Source: Nocardia harenae NBRC 108248
GTDB lineage: Bacteria; Actinomycetota; Actinomycetes; Mycobacteriales; Mycobacteriaceae
Direction of reading: 5' to 3'
DNA: 64,000 nt
Assembly: GCF_001612885.1 (NCBI RefSeq)
Contig: NZ_BDBH01000007.1
Coordinates: forward strand, 1-64,000
Made by a program: the position numbers and the translations under genes. The notes under the pieces are model-generated. The model had not been told where the DNA came from and made no database searches. It worked only from the letters and a program-made list of their open reading frames with translations. This document shows, piece after piece, positions 40,349-49,279 of this stretch (positions within the stretch are counted from its first letter, which is position 1; each line of letters begins with the position of its first letter).

Positions 40349-41257
40349 GTGACCGCGCTGCTCTCGATCGTGCTCACACTGATCACGTTCGGGCTCGGGC
40401 TGTCGCTGACCGTCGCCGACTTCACCCGGGTGGTGCGGTACCCGCGCGCTGTGCTGGTCGCGCTCGGCTGCCAGCTGGTGGTGCTGCCCGCCATCGCCTT
40501 CGGGCTGGTGGTGGCGACCGGCCTGGCTCCCGCCTCCGCGGTCGGGGTCGTCCTGCTGATGGCGGCGCCGGGCGGCGCGACGGCCAACCTGCTCAGCCAC
40601 CTCTTCCGCGCCGACGTCGCGCTGAACGTGACGCTCACGGCGATCAACTCGCTGCCGGCCATGGTGACCCTGCCGGTGGTCGCCAACCTCGCGCTGGCGT
40701 ACTTCGCGCCCGCGGGGCAAGAGCGGCTCGGGCTGCAATCCGGCAAGCTGCTCCAGGTCTTCGCGATGGTGCTGCTCCCGGTGCTGGCCGGGATGCTCAC
40801 CAGGGCGGTCCGGCCGGGGTGGGGCGCTCGGCTGGACCGGCCGGTGCGGGTGCTCGCGCTCGGCTTCCTCGCCGTGGCCACGGTGGCGGCGCTGATCGTC
40901 GAGCGCCGTGAGATCGGCGGGTACCTGGCCGAGGTCGGGGCTCTGATCCTGGCGCTCTGCGCCATTGCCCTCGGCCTCGGCTTATTGGTGCCCGCGCTGG
41001 CCGGGGTGCCGCGGCCGCAGGCGCTGGCCTGCGCCACGGAGGTCGGGATCCACCACAGCGCGCTGGCCATGACGATTGCCGTGAGTGTGCTCGGCGACCT
41101 CCGAACGGCAGTGCCCGCGGGGGTCTACAGCGTCGTCTCGGTGCCGCTCGCGCTGCTCGCGGGGTGGCTGATCTCGGTGCGGAGCGCGCGGTCGGAGCGG
41201 AATCCGGCACCGCGATCCCGCGCACAATTGATTGCCCGCAATCGACCGGCTCGCTAA
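40349..41257 (+). CDS. Bile acid:sodium symporter (BASS) family transporter
   Basis: Membrane protein of 302 aa with about ten helices. LLMAAPGGATANLLSHLFRADVALNVTLTAINSL contains the BASS crossing and the sodium-site motif AAPGGATAN; ACATEVGIHHSALAMTIAV is the second crossing. Related transporters carry bile acids, pantoate or other organic anions; the substrate is not predictable here. GTG at 40349. The MarR/OhrR-like gene follows 24 bases later. Confidence 0.9.
   Translation: MTALLSIVLTLITFGLGLSLTVADFTRVVRYPRAVLVALGCQLVVLPAIAFGLVVATGLAPASAVGVVLLMAAPGGATANLLSHLFRADVALNVTLTAINSLPAMVTLPVVANLALAYFAPAGQERLGLQSGKLLQVFAMVLLPVLAGMLTRAVRPGWGARLDRPVRVLALGFLAVATVAALIVERREIGGYLAEVGALILALCAIALGLGLLVPALAGVPRPQALACATEVGIHHSALAMTIAVSVLGDLRTAVPAGVYSVVSVPLALLAGWLISVRSARSERNPAPRSRAQLIARNRPAR
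41228..41245. promoter_or_regulatory. Possible operator before the second OhrR-like gene
   Basis: An 8-base inverted repeat (TTGATTGC, two bases, GCAATCGA; 7 of 8 matching) lies within the end of the BASS gene, 37 bases before the regulator. It may be an autoregulatory site; being inside coding sequence, it is weak evidence. Confidence 0.3.
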
Positions 41258-41281
41258 CTTCGTAGCAGGAGGTGGTGCGGG

Positions 41282-41731
41282 ATGTCGCGGACGGATGCGC
41301 TGGCACTGGATCAGCAGTTGTGCTTCGCGCTGTACTCGGCGTCCCGCGCGGTCACCCGGCTGTACCGGCCGCTGCTGGAGCCACTGGGGCTCACCTACCC
41401 GCAGTACCTGGTGATGCTGGTGCTCTGGGAGCGCGGCACGGTCACCGTCAAGGAGCTCGGAAAAGCGCTGGACCTGGACTCCGGCACGCTCTCGCCGCTG
41501 CTCAAGCGGCTGGAGGCGGGCGGAATGGTGGCGCGGGTGCGCTCCGCCGCCGACGAGCGCTCGGTGCTGGTCGCGCCGACCGAGGCGGGCGCCGCGCTGC
41601 GCGAGCGCGCGGCCGCGGTGCCGGAGCGGATCGCCTGTGCGAGCGGCATGCAGCAGGGGGATCTCATCGGCTTCCGTGACCAGCTGAAGGAGCTGACCCG
41701 GATCGTCAACCGGACCGAACTGGATCTCTGA
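41282..41731 (+). CDS. MarR family regulator, OhrR type
   Basis: Regulator of 149 aa. ALDQQLCFALYSASRAVTRLYRPLL is the OhrR signature with the peroxide-reactive Cys. The recognition helix is LGKALDLDSGTLSPLLKRL. ATG at 41282 follows AGGAGG. OhrR senses organic hydroperoxides and normally controls ohr, which is not next to it. It follows a transporter gene and could regulate that gene instead; both this and the paralogue at 32448-32912 share the LLKRL wing region. Confidence 0.92.
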   Translation: MSRTDALALDQQLCFALYSASRAVTRLYRPLLEPLGLTYPQYLVMLVLWERGTVTVKELGKALDLDSGTLSPLLKRLEAGGMVARVRSAADERSVLVAPTEAGAALRERAAAVPERIACASGMQQGDLIGFRDQLKELTRIVNRTELDL

Positions 41732-41813
41732 GCGGTCGCGCACCGGGACCTGGCCGCCGGGTCCCGTTCCGTAGTCCCATCCAGCGCCGCCGTGCGTCCG
41801 GCCGGACCGGAGC

Positions 41814-42485
41814 CTAGGAGGCGGCGAATTTCTTCGTCGTCCGCAACCGCTCGGCCAAAGCGGGGATGCGCGCGAGCATGTCGACGGCGAAGTCGGCGAG
41901 CAGGTCGATGAGCCCGTCCCGGTCCACCTCGAGCTGCCCGTCCAGCCAGATCAGCACCAGCTCGGCGGCGCCGCCGGTGATCAGCTGCGAGGTGACGGCG
42001 ACCGCGGCGTCCTGGCCCTCCGGTAGGTCGAGCACCACTCTGGTCTGCTCGATGATCACCTCGGCCACCCGGCGCATGCCGTCGAAGCGGCTGCGCATGA
42101 GCGCCTCGCTGCCGTACGCCTGCGCGAAGACGATCTTGGCCCGGCGCGGGTCGTCGGTGAGCTCGGTGATCAGCGCGGCGACCCCGGCCCTGATCCTGGC
42201 CTCCGGGTCGGCGGAGGTCTCGGCGATGGCCTGACGGGCCCGGTCCAGCCCGGCCTGCTGGATGCCGAGCAGCAGCTCGGCGGCGAGCGCGTCCAGGTCG
42301 GGGAAGGCCTCGTAGAAGAAGCGCGGGCCGACCTTGGCCCGCTCGCAGACCCCGCGCACGGTGAGCGCGGCGAGCCCCCTGGTCCCGATAATGGCGAGCG
42401 CGGCGTCCAGCAGCCGATTGCGCCGATCCTCGCGGCGCTCCTCCGAGGAGGCGCCGCGGTAGGTGCCGGTCGATGCGCGGGTCAT
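41814..42485 (-). CDS. TetR family regulator of the CYP136-like locus
   Basis: Repressor of 223 aa with the N-terminal HTH LLDAALAIIGTRGLAALTVRGVCERAKVGPRFFYEAFPDLDALAAEL and a ligand-binding C-terminal domain. Divergent from the P450 gene across 104 bases, the same arrangement as Rv3058c-Rv3059 (cyp136). The palindrome at 42528-42545 is a likely binding site. ATG at 42485 is preferred to a start eight codons earlier. Confidence 0.9.
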   Translation of the reverse strand: MTRASTGTYRGASSEERREDRRNRLLDAALAIIGTRGLAALTVRGVCERAKVGPRFFYEAFPDLDALAAELLLGIQQAGLDRARQAIAETSADPEARIRAGVAALITELTDDPRRAKIVFAQAYGSEALMRSRFDGMRRVAEVIIEQTRVVLDLPEGQDAAVAVTSQLITGGAAELVLIWLDGQLEVDRDGLIDLLADFAVDMLARIPALAERLRTTKKFAAS

Positions 42486-42527
42486 CACGCCAGCTTGGCA
42501 TAGCACCAATTGGGAAACAATCGTTTA

Positions 42528-42545
42528 CGGAAACGGGTGTTTCCG
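42528..42545. promoter_or_regulatory. TetR operator palindrome
   Basis: A perfect inverted repeat CGGAAAC-GGGT-GTTTCCG lies midway between the TetR and P450 genes. Its position allows repression of both. A related half-site GGAAACA occurs at 42513-42519. Confidence 0.7.
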
Positions 42546-42589
42546 ATATCGTCTGACCTGTTCGCAACGACGCGAAGGGATGACCGGCC

Positions 42590-44059
42590 ATGAGTCTTCT
42601 GCTCGCCCCGCCGACCGTCGACGGTCTTGCCGAGAAGTACCGCCACGCGCGCGCCAGGGCCGCCTTCCGGTTCCAGCGGGCCGCGGTGCGGCTGGCCGAC
42701 CGGCTGCCGAGCCGGGTGCGTCCGCTCGCCGAGCCGCCGCCGGGCAGCGGGCTGAAACCGGTGCTCGGGGATTTCGGCCCGCCGGTGATCGGCTACACCT
42801 TCCACTCCATCGTCGACCCGCTCGGCTTCGGCAGGCAGCGGTACGACCGCTTCGGCGACGTGCAGTGGGTCGGGGTGCTCGGCCGCAAGGTGGTCTTCGT
42901 CGGCAGCCCGGCCGCCTTCGAGGCGGTGCTGCTCGACCGGAACAAGGTGATGTCGGCCGAGCGCGGCTGGGAGTACCTGATCGGCCCGTTCTTCCGCGGC
43001 GGGCTCATGCTGCGCGACTTCGAGGACCACCTGCACCACCGCCGGATCATGCAGCAGGCCTTCACCCGGCCCCGGCTGGAGGGGTACCTGGCGCTCACCA
43101 CGCCGCTGCTGGAGCGCGGGGTGGGCGAGTGGGAGCCCGGCTCGCGGTTCCACGTCTACCCGGCGATCAAGAAGATGCTGCTGCAGCAGGCCACCGCGGT
43201 CTTCGCCGGCGCCGAGCTCGGCCCGATCGCGAACCGGCTGGAGCACGCCTTCGAGGACGCGGTGCACGGCGGCATGGCGATCGTCAGGGCGAATGTGCCC
43301 GGCGGGGTCTGGGCGCGCGGGCTGCGCGGCAGGCGCACGCTCGCCGAGTACTTCCGCAGCGAGCTGCCTGCCAAGCGCGCGGGCGATGGCGCCGACCTGT
43401 TCAGCGTGCTCACCAGGGCGCGCAGCACCGACGGCCACGCCTTCACCGACGAGGAGGTGGTGGAGCACATGATCTTCGTGATGATGGCGGCGCACGACAC
43501 CAGCACCATCGCCTCGGCCATGCTCATCTACGAACTGGGCAGGCACCCGGAGTGGCAGGAGCGGGTGCGCGCGGAATCGCTCGCGCTGGGCAAGGATTCG
43601 CTGGACTACGCCGACCTGGAGAAGCTGCCCTCGCTCGATCTGGCTTTCCGCGAGGCGCTGCGCATGTGGGCGCCGGTCGGCCAGCAGGCCCGCGAGACCA
43701 CCTCCGACACCGAGCTCTGCGGCCATTTCGTGCCGAAGGGGACGCTGGTGATGACCGGGCCGTTCGGGCTCATGCGCAATGCCGAGTTCTGGCACGACCC
43801 GGATACCTTCGACCCGGAGCGCTTCGTCGACGGCCGGCGCGAGGACAAGTCGCACCGCTTCGCCTGGCCGCCCTTCGGGGGCGGCGCGCACAAGTGCATC
43901 GGGCTCTATTTCGGCGGGATGACGGTCAAGGCGGTGCTGCACCGCATGCTGCTGAGCTACCGCTGGTCGGTGCCTGCCGGGTATGTGCCGCCCATGGTGC
44001 CGACCACCGGCCCCACCCCGGCGGACGGGCTCCCCATCCGGCTGGAGCGGCTGCCGTGA
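42590..44059 (+). CDS. Cytochrome P450, CYP136-like
   Basis: P450 of 489 aa, long for a bacterial enzyme and close to CYP136. I-helix oxygen motif AAHDTS, ExxR as EALR in DLAFREALRMWAP, PERF-type segment DPERFVDG and haem loop FGGGAHKCIG with the thiolate Cys. ATG at 42590. Coupled to a ferredoxin by GTGA overlap. The gene set (TetR, P450, SDR) matches the M. tuberculosis Rv3057c-Rv3059 locus, whose substrate is not known. Confidence 0.93.
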   Translation: MSLLLAPPTVDGLAEKYRHARARAAFRFQRAAVRLADRLPSRVRPLAEPPPGSGLKPVLGDFGPPVIGYTFHSIVDPLGFGRQRYDRFGDVQWVGVLGRKVVFVGSPAAFEAVLLDRNKVMSAERGWEYLIGPFFRGGLMLRDFEDHLHHRRIMQQAFTRPRLEGYLALTTPLLERGVGEWEPGSRFHVYPAIKKMLLQQATAVFAGAELGPIANRLEHAFEDAVHGGMAIVRANVPGGVWARGLRGRRTLAEYFRSELPAKRAGDGADLFSVLTRARSTDGHAFTDEEVVEHMIFVMMAAHDTSTIASAMLIYELGRHPEWQERVRAESLALGKDSLDYADLEKLPSLDLAFREALRMWAPVGQQARETTSDTELCGHFVPKGTLVMTGPFGLMRNAEFWHDPDTFDPERFVDGRREDKSHRFAWPPFGGGAHKCIGLYFGGMTVKAVLHRMLLSYRWSVPAGYVPPMVPTTGPTPADGLPIRLERLP

Positions 44060-44247
44060 CCAGGGTGATCGCCGATACCGAGCGCTGCGAGGGGCACGGC
44101 ATGTGCGAGGCGGTGGCGCCGGAGCTCTTCCGGGTCGGCGACGACGACGCGGTGATCGTGACGCCCGGTGAGCTGGCCGCCGCCGATCTGGAGAATGCCA
44201 GGCTGGCGGTGGACAGCTGTCCGATGGCGGCGCTGCGACTGGAGTGA
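44056..44247 (+). CDS. [3Fe-4S]-type ferredoxin for the adjacent P450
   Basis: Ferredoxin of 63 aa. It has CEGHGMC (Cys11, His14, Cys17) and SCPMAA near the C-terminus (Cys55), i.e. the CxxHxxC...CP pattern of mycobacterial P450 ferredoxins, in which the second cluster cysteine is replaced by His. GTG start overlaps the P450 stop (GTGA). It would carry electrons from a reductase encoded elsewhere. Confidence 0.92.
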   Translation: MTRVIADTERCEGHGMCEAVAPELFRVGDDDAVIVTPGELAAADLENARLAVDSCPMAALRLE

Positions 44248-44460
44248 TCCGCACTGCGGGGAACGCCGCCCGCCGTGCCGGGCGGGGCGCGCTGTGGCTG
44301 CGCCACGGCCGGCCGAAGCGCAGGCGGAGGGCCGGGATTCGGCGTCGCGCGCGGCCGCTGCTCCCCGCGCCGCGCGGCGCTCGGCGCGGGGATTCGGCTC
44401 GGCTAGGGTCGGGGTGTCCCGCGCCCGACTGTGCGGGCGTTCGCGGAACGAGGAGTTCGG

Positions 44461-45264
44461 ATGTCCCAGATCGCCGTCATCACCGGAGCGTCGTCGGGGA
44501 TCGGCCGCGCCACCGCGGCCCTGTTCCTCGCGCACGGCTACACGGTGATCGGCACCAGCCGCGATCCCGAGCGGATCTCGGCGGCGAACCGGATCGACGG
44601 GGTGGAGTACCGCGCGCTCGACCTGGCCGACCGGGAGTCGGTCGAGGCATTCGGCGCCGGCCTCGGCACGGTGGACGTGCTGGTCAACAATGCGGGCGAG
44701 AGCCAGTCCGGGCCGCTGGAGGAGTTGCCCGCCGACGCACTCGACCGGCTCTTCGCGATCAATGTGCTCGGCCCGGTGCGGCTCACCCAGCTGGTGCTGC
44801 CCGGCATGCGCGAGCGCGGCTCCGGCCGGGTGCTCATGGTCGGCTCGATGCTGGCGAGCTTCCCGCTGGCCTACCGCTCCTCGTACGTGGCGACCAAGGC
44901 CGCGCTCAAGGGCTTCGCGCACGCGGCGCGGCTGGAGGTCTCGCCGTTCGGGGTGGCGATCAGCACGGTGGAGCCGGGCTCGATCGCCACCGGGATCGGC
45001 GAGCGCCGCACCGCCTACATCGCCGCCGACTCGGCGCACCTGGCCGACTACCGGACCATGATCACCAAGCTGGACCACAACGAGCAGAACGGCATCCCGG
45101 CCGAGCAGGTGGCCGCGCTCATCCTGAAGGCGGCGCGGGCCAGGCGGCCGAAGCCGCTGTACGCCACCGGAAGCCGGGCCCCGCTGGTCTTCGCGCTGCG
45201 CAGGCTGCTGCCCGCGGCGGCGATCCACCGGATCACCGCGCGGGCGCACGGCCTGAAGCGCTGA
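44461..45264 (+). CDS. Short-chain dehydrogenase/reductase
   Basis: SDR of 267 aa. VITGASSGIGRATAALF, NNAGESQSGPLEEL, active-site Ser in MVGSMLASFPLA and YVATKAALKGF. Its C-terminal tail LRRLLPAAAIHRITARAHGL is like Rv3057c, the SDR next to cyp136. ATG at 44461 follows GAACGAGGAGTTCGG. Likely oxidises or reduces a product of the P450; inferred from position. Confidence 0.9.
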   Translation: MSQIAVITGASSGIGRATAALFLAHGYTVIGTSRDPERISAANRIDGVEYRALDLADRESVEAFGAGLGTVDVLVNNAGESQSGPLEELPADALDRLFAINVLGPVRLTQLVLPGMRERGSGRVLMVGSMLASFPLAYRSSYVATKAALKGFAHAARLEVSPFGVAISTVEPGSIATGIGERRTAYIAADSAHLADYRTMITKLDHNEQNGIPAEQVAALILKAARARRPKPLYATGSRAPLVFALRRLLPAAAIHRITARAHGLKR

Positions 45265-45267
45265 GCG

Positions 45268-46101
45268 TCAGCGCTTGTAGCCGAGCCCGGCCACGATCAG
45301 CTGCTCCCAGACGGTGAGCTCGCGCTCGGCGGCGCCGATGTCGGTGCCGGTGCTGTCCGGGCGCCACTGCACGGCGGGGACGATGCCGGGCTCGGCGATC
45401 TCGAGCCCCTCGAAGAAGGCCGCGATCTCCTCGTCGCTGCGCCAGCGGCCGCGGCCGAAGGTCTCCTGGAGCTTGCCCTCGGCCTCCCTGGTCTCCTCGT
45501 TGTCGCCGGAGCGGAAGTGCGAGATGAACAGGGCGCTGCCCGGGGCCACCTGGTCGCGCCAGTAGCGCACGATGCCGAGCGGATTCTCCCGGTCCTCCAG
45601 GTGGTGCAGGATGGCGCTGAAGATCACCGCGACCGGCTGGTCGAAATCGATGAGCCGCTGCAGCTCCGGGTGGTTGCGGATGCCGTCCGGGTCGACCGCG
45701 TCGGCCTGGATCACCACGGTGTTGTCGTCGGTGGCGAGGATGGCCCTGCCGTGCGCGAGCACGATCGGGTCGTTGTCCACGTACACCACCTTGGCGCCGT
45801 CGGCGTGCCTTGCCGCGACCTGGTGCACATTGTCCGAGGTGGGGAGGCCGCTGCCGAGGTCGACGAACTGCCGGATGCCGCCGACGGCGAGCTCGCGGAC
45901 GGCGCGGACCAGCACGTCCCGGTTGGTCTTGGCGATGGCGGCCGAGCCGGGCAGGTTGTTGATGAAGTGATCGCCGATCGCCTGATCGACCGGGTAGTTG
46001 TCCTTCCCGCCGAGCACGTAGTCGTAGACGCGGGCGATGCTTGGCTTGCTCTGGTCGATCTCGACCGAGGGGGAATTGTCGGACACAGGCGGGGACCTCA
46101 C
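45268..46101 (-). CDS. DUF574 SAM-dependent methyltransferase
   Basis: Actinobacterial methyltransferase family PF04672, 277 aa. The N-terminus PSIARVYDYVLGGKDNYPVD is the most diagnostic part; SAM is bound by FVDLGSGLPTSDNVHQVAA and VVYVDNDPIVLAHG. Substrate unknown; genomes of this group carry many copies. GTG at 46101 is used; a GTG at 46086 with GAGG 9 bases upstream is also possible and would remove five residues. Confidence 0.92.
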   Translation of the reverse strand: MRSPPVSDNSPSVEIDQSKPSIARVYDYVLGGKDNYPVDQAIGDHFINNLPGSAAIAKTNRDVLVRAVRELAVGGIRQFVDLGSGLPTSDNVHQVAARHADGAKVVYVDNDPIVLAHGRAILATDDNTVVIQADAVDPDGIRNHPELQRLIDFDQPVAVIFSAILHHLEDRENPLGIVRYWRDQVAPGSALFISHFRSGDNEETREAEGKLQETFGRGRWRSDEEIAAFFEGLEIAEPGIVPAVQWRPDSTGTDIGAAERELTVWEQLIVAGLGYKR

Positions 46102-46196
46102 GTTCGATGGACCGTATTCGCACCTATCCTAGGGCGGAGCGGGGCGCGGTGTCCGCGTGGTAGCTCGAAAGATACCGCGCGGTACCGTCATTGGGC

Positions 46197-47618
46197 TCAG
46201 CGCAGCCGTCGGATGTCCCCGCGCACCCGGTAGAAGCCGCCCCGGCCGGACTCGGCGATGGAGTCGACCACGTAGCGCGCCCCCGCCTCCCGGATGTCAC
46301 GGGGGAACTGCACATTCCAGCCGTCCCGGTACCCCGGCGAGACCACCCGCACCCGCAGCCCGCCGCCCTGCTCCACGCACTCCACCACGATGCCGTCGCC
46401 CGCCTCCGCGGTCACCTCAACGGTGGAGCTCGGCGCCACCGCGGAGATCTCCGGCGCCTTGATCGAGACGGTGCGCGGCAGCACCCCCTCCTCGGCGCCG
46501 CGGATCGCGCTCTCGGTGACGTCCAGGCAGGCCAGCGCGCCGCTGGTGGTGACCAGGTAGAGCCGGTCCGCGTGGTACTGCATGGAGTACGCCGAGCCGC
46601 AGCCGGTGCCGAGCTTCCAGAGCCGCCGGCCGCTCGCGTCGAAGCAGTACACCGAGGAGTGGTTGTCGCCGGCGAAGACGTAGCGGCCATCCGGCGCGGT
46701 GGCGCAGGAGAAGACCGCGGCGTCGCAGCGATAGGTGATCGCGTCGGTGCCATCCTTGCCGATCATCCGCACTTCGTTGGTGCTGGTCCCGGCGTAGACC
46801 GCGCCGGACTCCTGCCAGCCGAAGAGCACCGGGCCGGTCGGCACCTGCCAGAGCTGCTGCCCGCGCTCCAGCCCGTACTTGGTGACCCCGCGCGAATGTC
46901 CGTGGTAGACCCCGGTGTCGTCGATCCGCACCATCCAGGCGGAGTCGCCGCGGCTGCGGTGCGACCAGAGCGATTCCTCCTCGTGGTCGATCACGGTGAC
47001 CCCGCCTTCCCGGTCGGAGACGCCGAGGATGCCGTCGTGGATGTCGAGCCAGTAGATGTCGACATCGGCGGCGATATCGTAGGCGGCCCGCGGCACCTTG
47101 CCCGAGAGGTCGTAGACGCGGCCGTCGTCGCACCCGGCGTAGATCCAGAAATCGTCCGCGACAATGCATTTGACGGCGTCCGGGAGGCGGAATCGGCCGG
47201 TGACCGTGCCGTCCCGGGTGAGCGTGAAGACGTCGCCGTGCTCGTTGCCGACCCAGCAGCGCTCGTCGTCGACGAAGATGCCGAAGGCGGAGGCGCCGGA
47301 GTCGAAGCTCCACAGCACCGGGGCCGCCTTGGCGGTGGAGCGGGTGCTGGTGATGGTGCGCCGGGTGGTCTGCCTGCGGGCGCGCTGCCCCTGGATCGCG
47401 GGCGCGTACCCCTTGCGCACCTTCTCGCCGACCTTCTTGGCCGCCGCGGCGCGCGCCTTGTCCTCGGTCGGGAAGCTGCTGACCTTGACCTGGCCCTGGT
47501 CGCCGATCCGGCCGTACCGGATGGTGACCTGGGTGCCGACCACGCCGACCTCGTAGAACTTGTGCGCCGAACCGTCGTCCTCGGACAGTTCCAGGTAGGT
47601 GCTGGCCCCGGTCGTCAT
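46197..47618 (-). CDS. WGR domain fused to a beta-propeller
   Basis: Protein of 473 aa. Residues about 3-75 are a WGR domain: YLELSEDDGSAHKFYEVGVVG and VTIRYGRIGDQGQVKVSSF with the family GRIG in place of WGR. After a basic linker (QTTRRTITSTRST) come about 300 residues of repeated blades such as CWVGNEHGDVFTL, WIYAGCDDGRVYDL, YVFAGDNHSSVYCF and LYLVTTSGALACLD, a WD40/PQQ-like propeller. WGR binds DNA or nucleic acid in PARPs. ATG at 47618 is chosen; 47681 would add 21 residues. Role unknown. Confidence 0.85.
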   Translation of the reverse strand: MTTGASTYLELSEDDGSAHKFYEVGVVGTQVTIRYGRIGDQGQVKVSSFPTEDKARAAAAKKVGEKVRKGYAPAIQGQRARRQTTRRTITSTRSTAKAAPVLWSFDSGASAFGIFVDDERCWVGNEHGDVFTLTRDGTVTGRFRLPDAVKCIVADDFWIYAGCDDGRVYDLSGKVPRAAYDIAADVDIYWLDIHDGILGVSDREGGVTVIDHEEESLWSHRSRGDSAWMVRIDDTGVYHGHSRGVTKYGLERGQQLWQVPTGPVLFGWQESGAVYAGTSTNEVRMIGKDGTDAITYRCDAAVFSCATAPDGRYVFAGDNHSSVYCFDASGRRLWKLGTGCGSAYSMQYHADRLYLVTTSGALACLDVTESAIRGAEEGVLPRTVSIKAPEISAVAPSSTVEVTAEAGDGIVVECVEQGGGLRVRVVSPGYRDGWNVQFPRDIREAGARYVVDSIAESGRGGFYRVRGDIRRLR

Positions 47619-47825
47619 CGTCTTGCCCCGCTTCGTCGTTCGGTCGATCTCGAGCGAGAAGGTAGCAACGGGAACCGACATGCGCGGTTCGGCTCGCGGC
47701 GTGCTGAGCGGACCGTACGGTTTGCCAGAGGTGTGCCGGTCGTTGACTCGATGCCGTGATACCGCGCATAATCCGAGGAGATCACTGTTTGCGCAACGGT
47801 TGCGGAATCCTCAGGGGAGCCCCAC

Positions 47826-48107
47826 ATGGTCTTCAGCACGGCGCACGACATGTTCCTGCTCGCTCAGGTGGGCAACCCGACCCCGGAGGCGCCGCCGCTC
47901 TCCGGCGAGATCCTGCAGATGGTCAGGTACGTCACCTGGTTCTCCATCCTCTCCGGGGTCGCCGGGATCACGGTGGCGGGCGGCAAGTTCGCCTGGGAGA
48001 AGTGGAACGGCACCAGCTTCACCTCGCCGAAGATGATCGCGGGCGGCATGATCGGCGGGGTGGTGGCCACCAGCGCGGGCACCATCATGAACACGCTCAT
48101 CTCCTGA
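47826..48107 (+). CDS. Small two-helix membrane protein
   Basis: Protein of 93 aa with an unusual N-terminus, then two hydrophobic helices (VTWFSILSGVAGITVAGGKF and MIAGGMIGGVVATSAGTIMN) separated by a short polar loop. This shape resembles TrbC/VirB2-type pilin-like or holin-like small proteins found in actinobacterial mobile elements, but no transfer genes are next to it. ATG at 47826. Function unknown. Confidence 0.65.
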   Translation: MVFSTAHDMFLLAQVGNPTPEAPPLSGEILQMVRYVTWFSILSGVAGITVAGGKFAWEKWNGTSFTSPKMIAGGMIGGVVATSAGTIMNTLIS

Positions 48108-48137
48108 GCGCGCATCCCGCTGCGCTAGCGTGGCGGG

Positions 48138-48977
48138 ATGCGACTCCACGTGGGGTGTGCGATGTGGTCGCACGGGTCCTGGTTCGAGCCTCAGCCGCCC
48201 GCCGCGCAGCGGCTGCGCCGCTATGCCGAGCACTGCACCGCCGTCGAGGGCAACACCACCTTCTACGCCACCCCCTCCCGGCGCACGGCGGAATCCTGGG
48301 CCGCCCAGCTCACTCCCGACTTCCGCTTCTACGCCAAGCTGCCGCGCCCGGTCACCCACGACCACCGGCTCGGCGGCGGCGAAGCCGAGCTCGCCGCCTT
48401 CCTCGACGCCATGGAGCCGCTCAGCCCGAGCCTGCACGCGCTCTGGGTGCAGCTACCGCCCACCTTCGGCCCCGGCGACCTCGGCGCGCTCGCCGCCTTC
48501 CTGCCCGCGCTGCCCGCCGGGCCGGGGATCGCGGTGGAGGTGCGGCACCCGGCCTTCTTCGAGGAGGTCGAGCAGGCCAAGCGGCTGGTGCGGGTGCTCA
48601 ACGCGGCGGGCGCCGAGTGGGTCACCTTCGACACCACCACGCTCTACGCCGCGCCGCCGCGCACGCCCGCCGAGCACGAGGCGTGGGGGAAGAAGCCGCG
48701 GCTGCCGCGGCGCACGCCCGCGCTCGGGCCGCACCCGGTGGTGCGGTATCACGGGCGTGACGACGCCGAGGCGACCATCGCGGGCTGGGCGCCCTGGCTG
48801 GATACGGTGGCCGGCTGGCTGGGTGAGGGACGCTCGCCGACGGTGTTCGTGCACACGCCGGACAATGGTGACGCGCTCGGGCTGGCTCGGCGGTTCCACG
48901 CCGAGGTGCGGGCGCTCGTGCCCGAGCTGGAGCCGTTGCCGGAGCCGGAACCGGCGCAGACCATGACGCTGTTCTGA
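48138..48977 (+). CDS. DUF72 family protein
   Basis: TIM-barrel-like protein of 279 aa. VGCAMWSHGSWFEP, NTTFYATPSRRTAESWA, FRFYAKLPRPVTHDHRL and LWVQLPPTFGPGDLGAL are the DUF72 core. The family is widespread and of unknown function, sometimes linked to nucleic acid repair by gene order. ATG at 48138. Confidence 0.9.
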   Translation: MRLHVGCAMWSHGSWFEPQPPAAQRLRRYAEHCTAVEGNTTFYATPSRRTAESWAAQLTPDFRFYAKLPRPVTHDHRLGGGEAELAAFLDAMEPLSPSLHALWVQLPPTFGPGDLGALAAFLPALPAGPGIAVEVRHPAFFEEVEQAKRLVRVLNAAGAEWVTFDTTTLYAAPPRTPAEHEAWGKKPRLPRRTPALGPHPVVRYHGRDDAEATIAGWAPWLDTVAGWLGEGRSPTVFVHTPDNGDALGLARRFHAEVRALVPELEPLPEPEPAQTMTLF

Positions 48978-48984
48978 GCGGCCG

Positions 48985-49149
48985 TCATCGGCGCGGCACC
49001 GGGCGTCGGCCGTCGATCACCTCGGCGACCAGGTCTGCCCAGTGGTTGGCCAGGTAGCCGACGGCGGACCAGGCGGCGTGCAGTTGCTCGGCGCCGGGTG
49101 GTGGGTTGGCCTGTAGCAGTCGCTCGGCGGTGACGTTCGCGGCGGCCAT
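48985..49149 (-). CDS. Possible small protein, uncertain
   Basis: An open frame of 54 aa (MAAANVTAERLLQANPPPGA onward, ending in VIDGRRPVPRR) in a 302-base gap between the DUF72 and sirtuin genes. It has a helical look and ordinary high-GC codon use, but no family and only a weak start. It may be the end of a degraded gene, since the same frame is open further upstream to about 49356. The rest of the gap shows nothing. Confidence 0.3.
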   Translation of the reverse strand: MAAANVTAERLLQANPPPGAEQLHAAWSAVGYLANHWADLVAEVIDGRRPVPRR

Positions 49150-49279
49150 GTCGTCGATGACCGTTGGCCGAGGCCGCGGAGGGGGCTGGCGAAATCCCCG
49201 CACTCGCGGACGCCGCGATGTCGATGCACCGCCACCTCGATCTGTCCTGAGGGGATCGCGGCCGGATTCGGAGCAGCGC

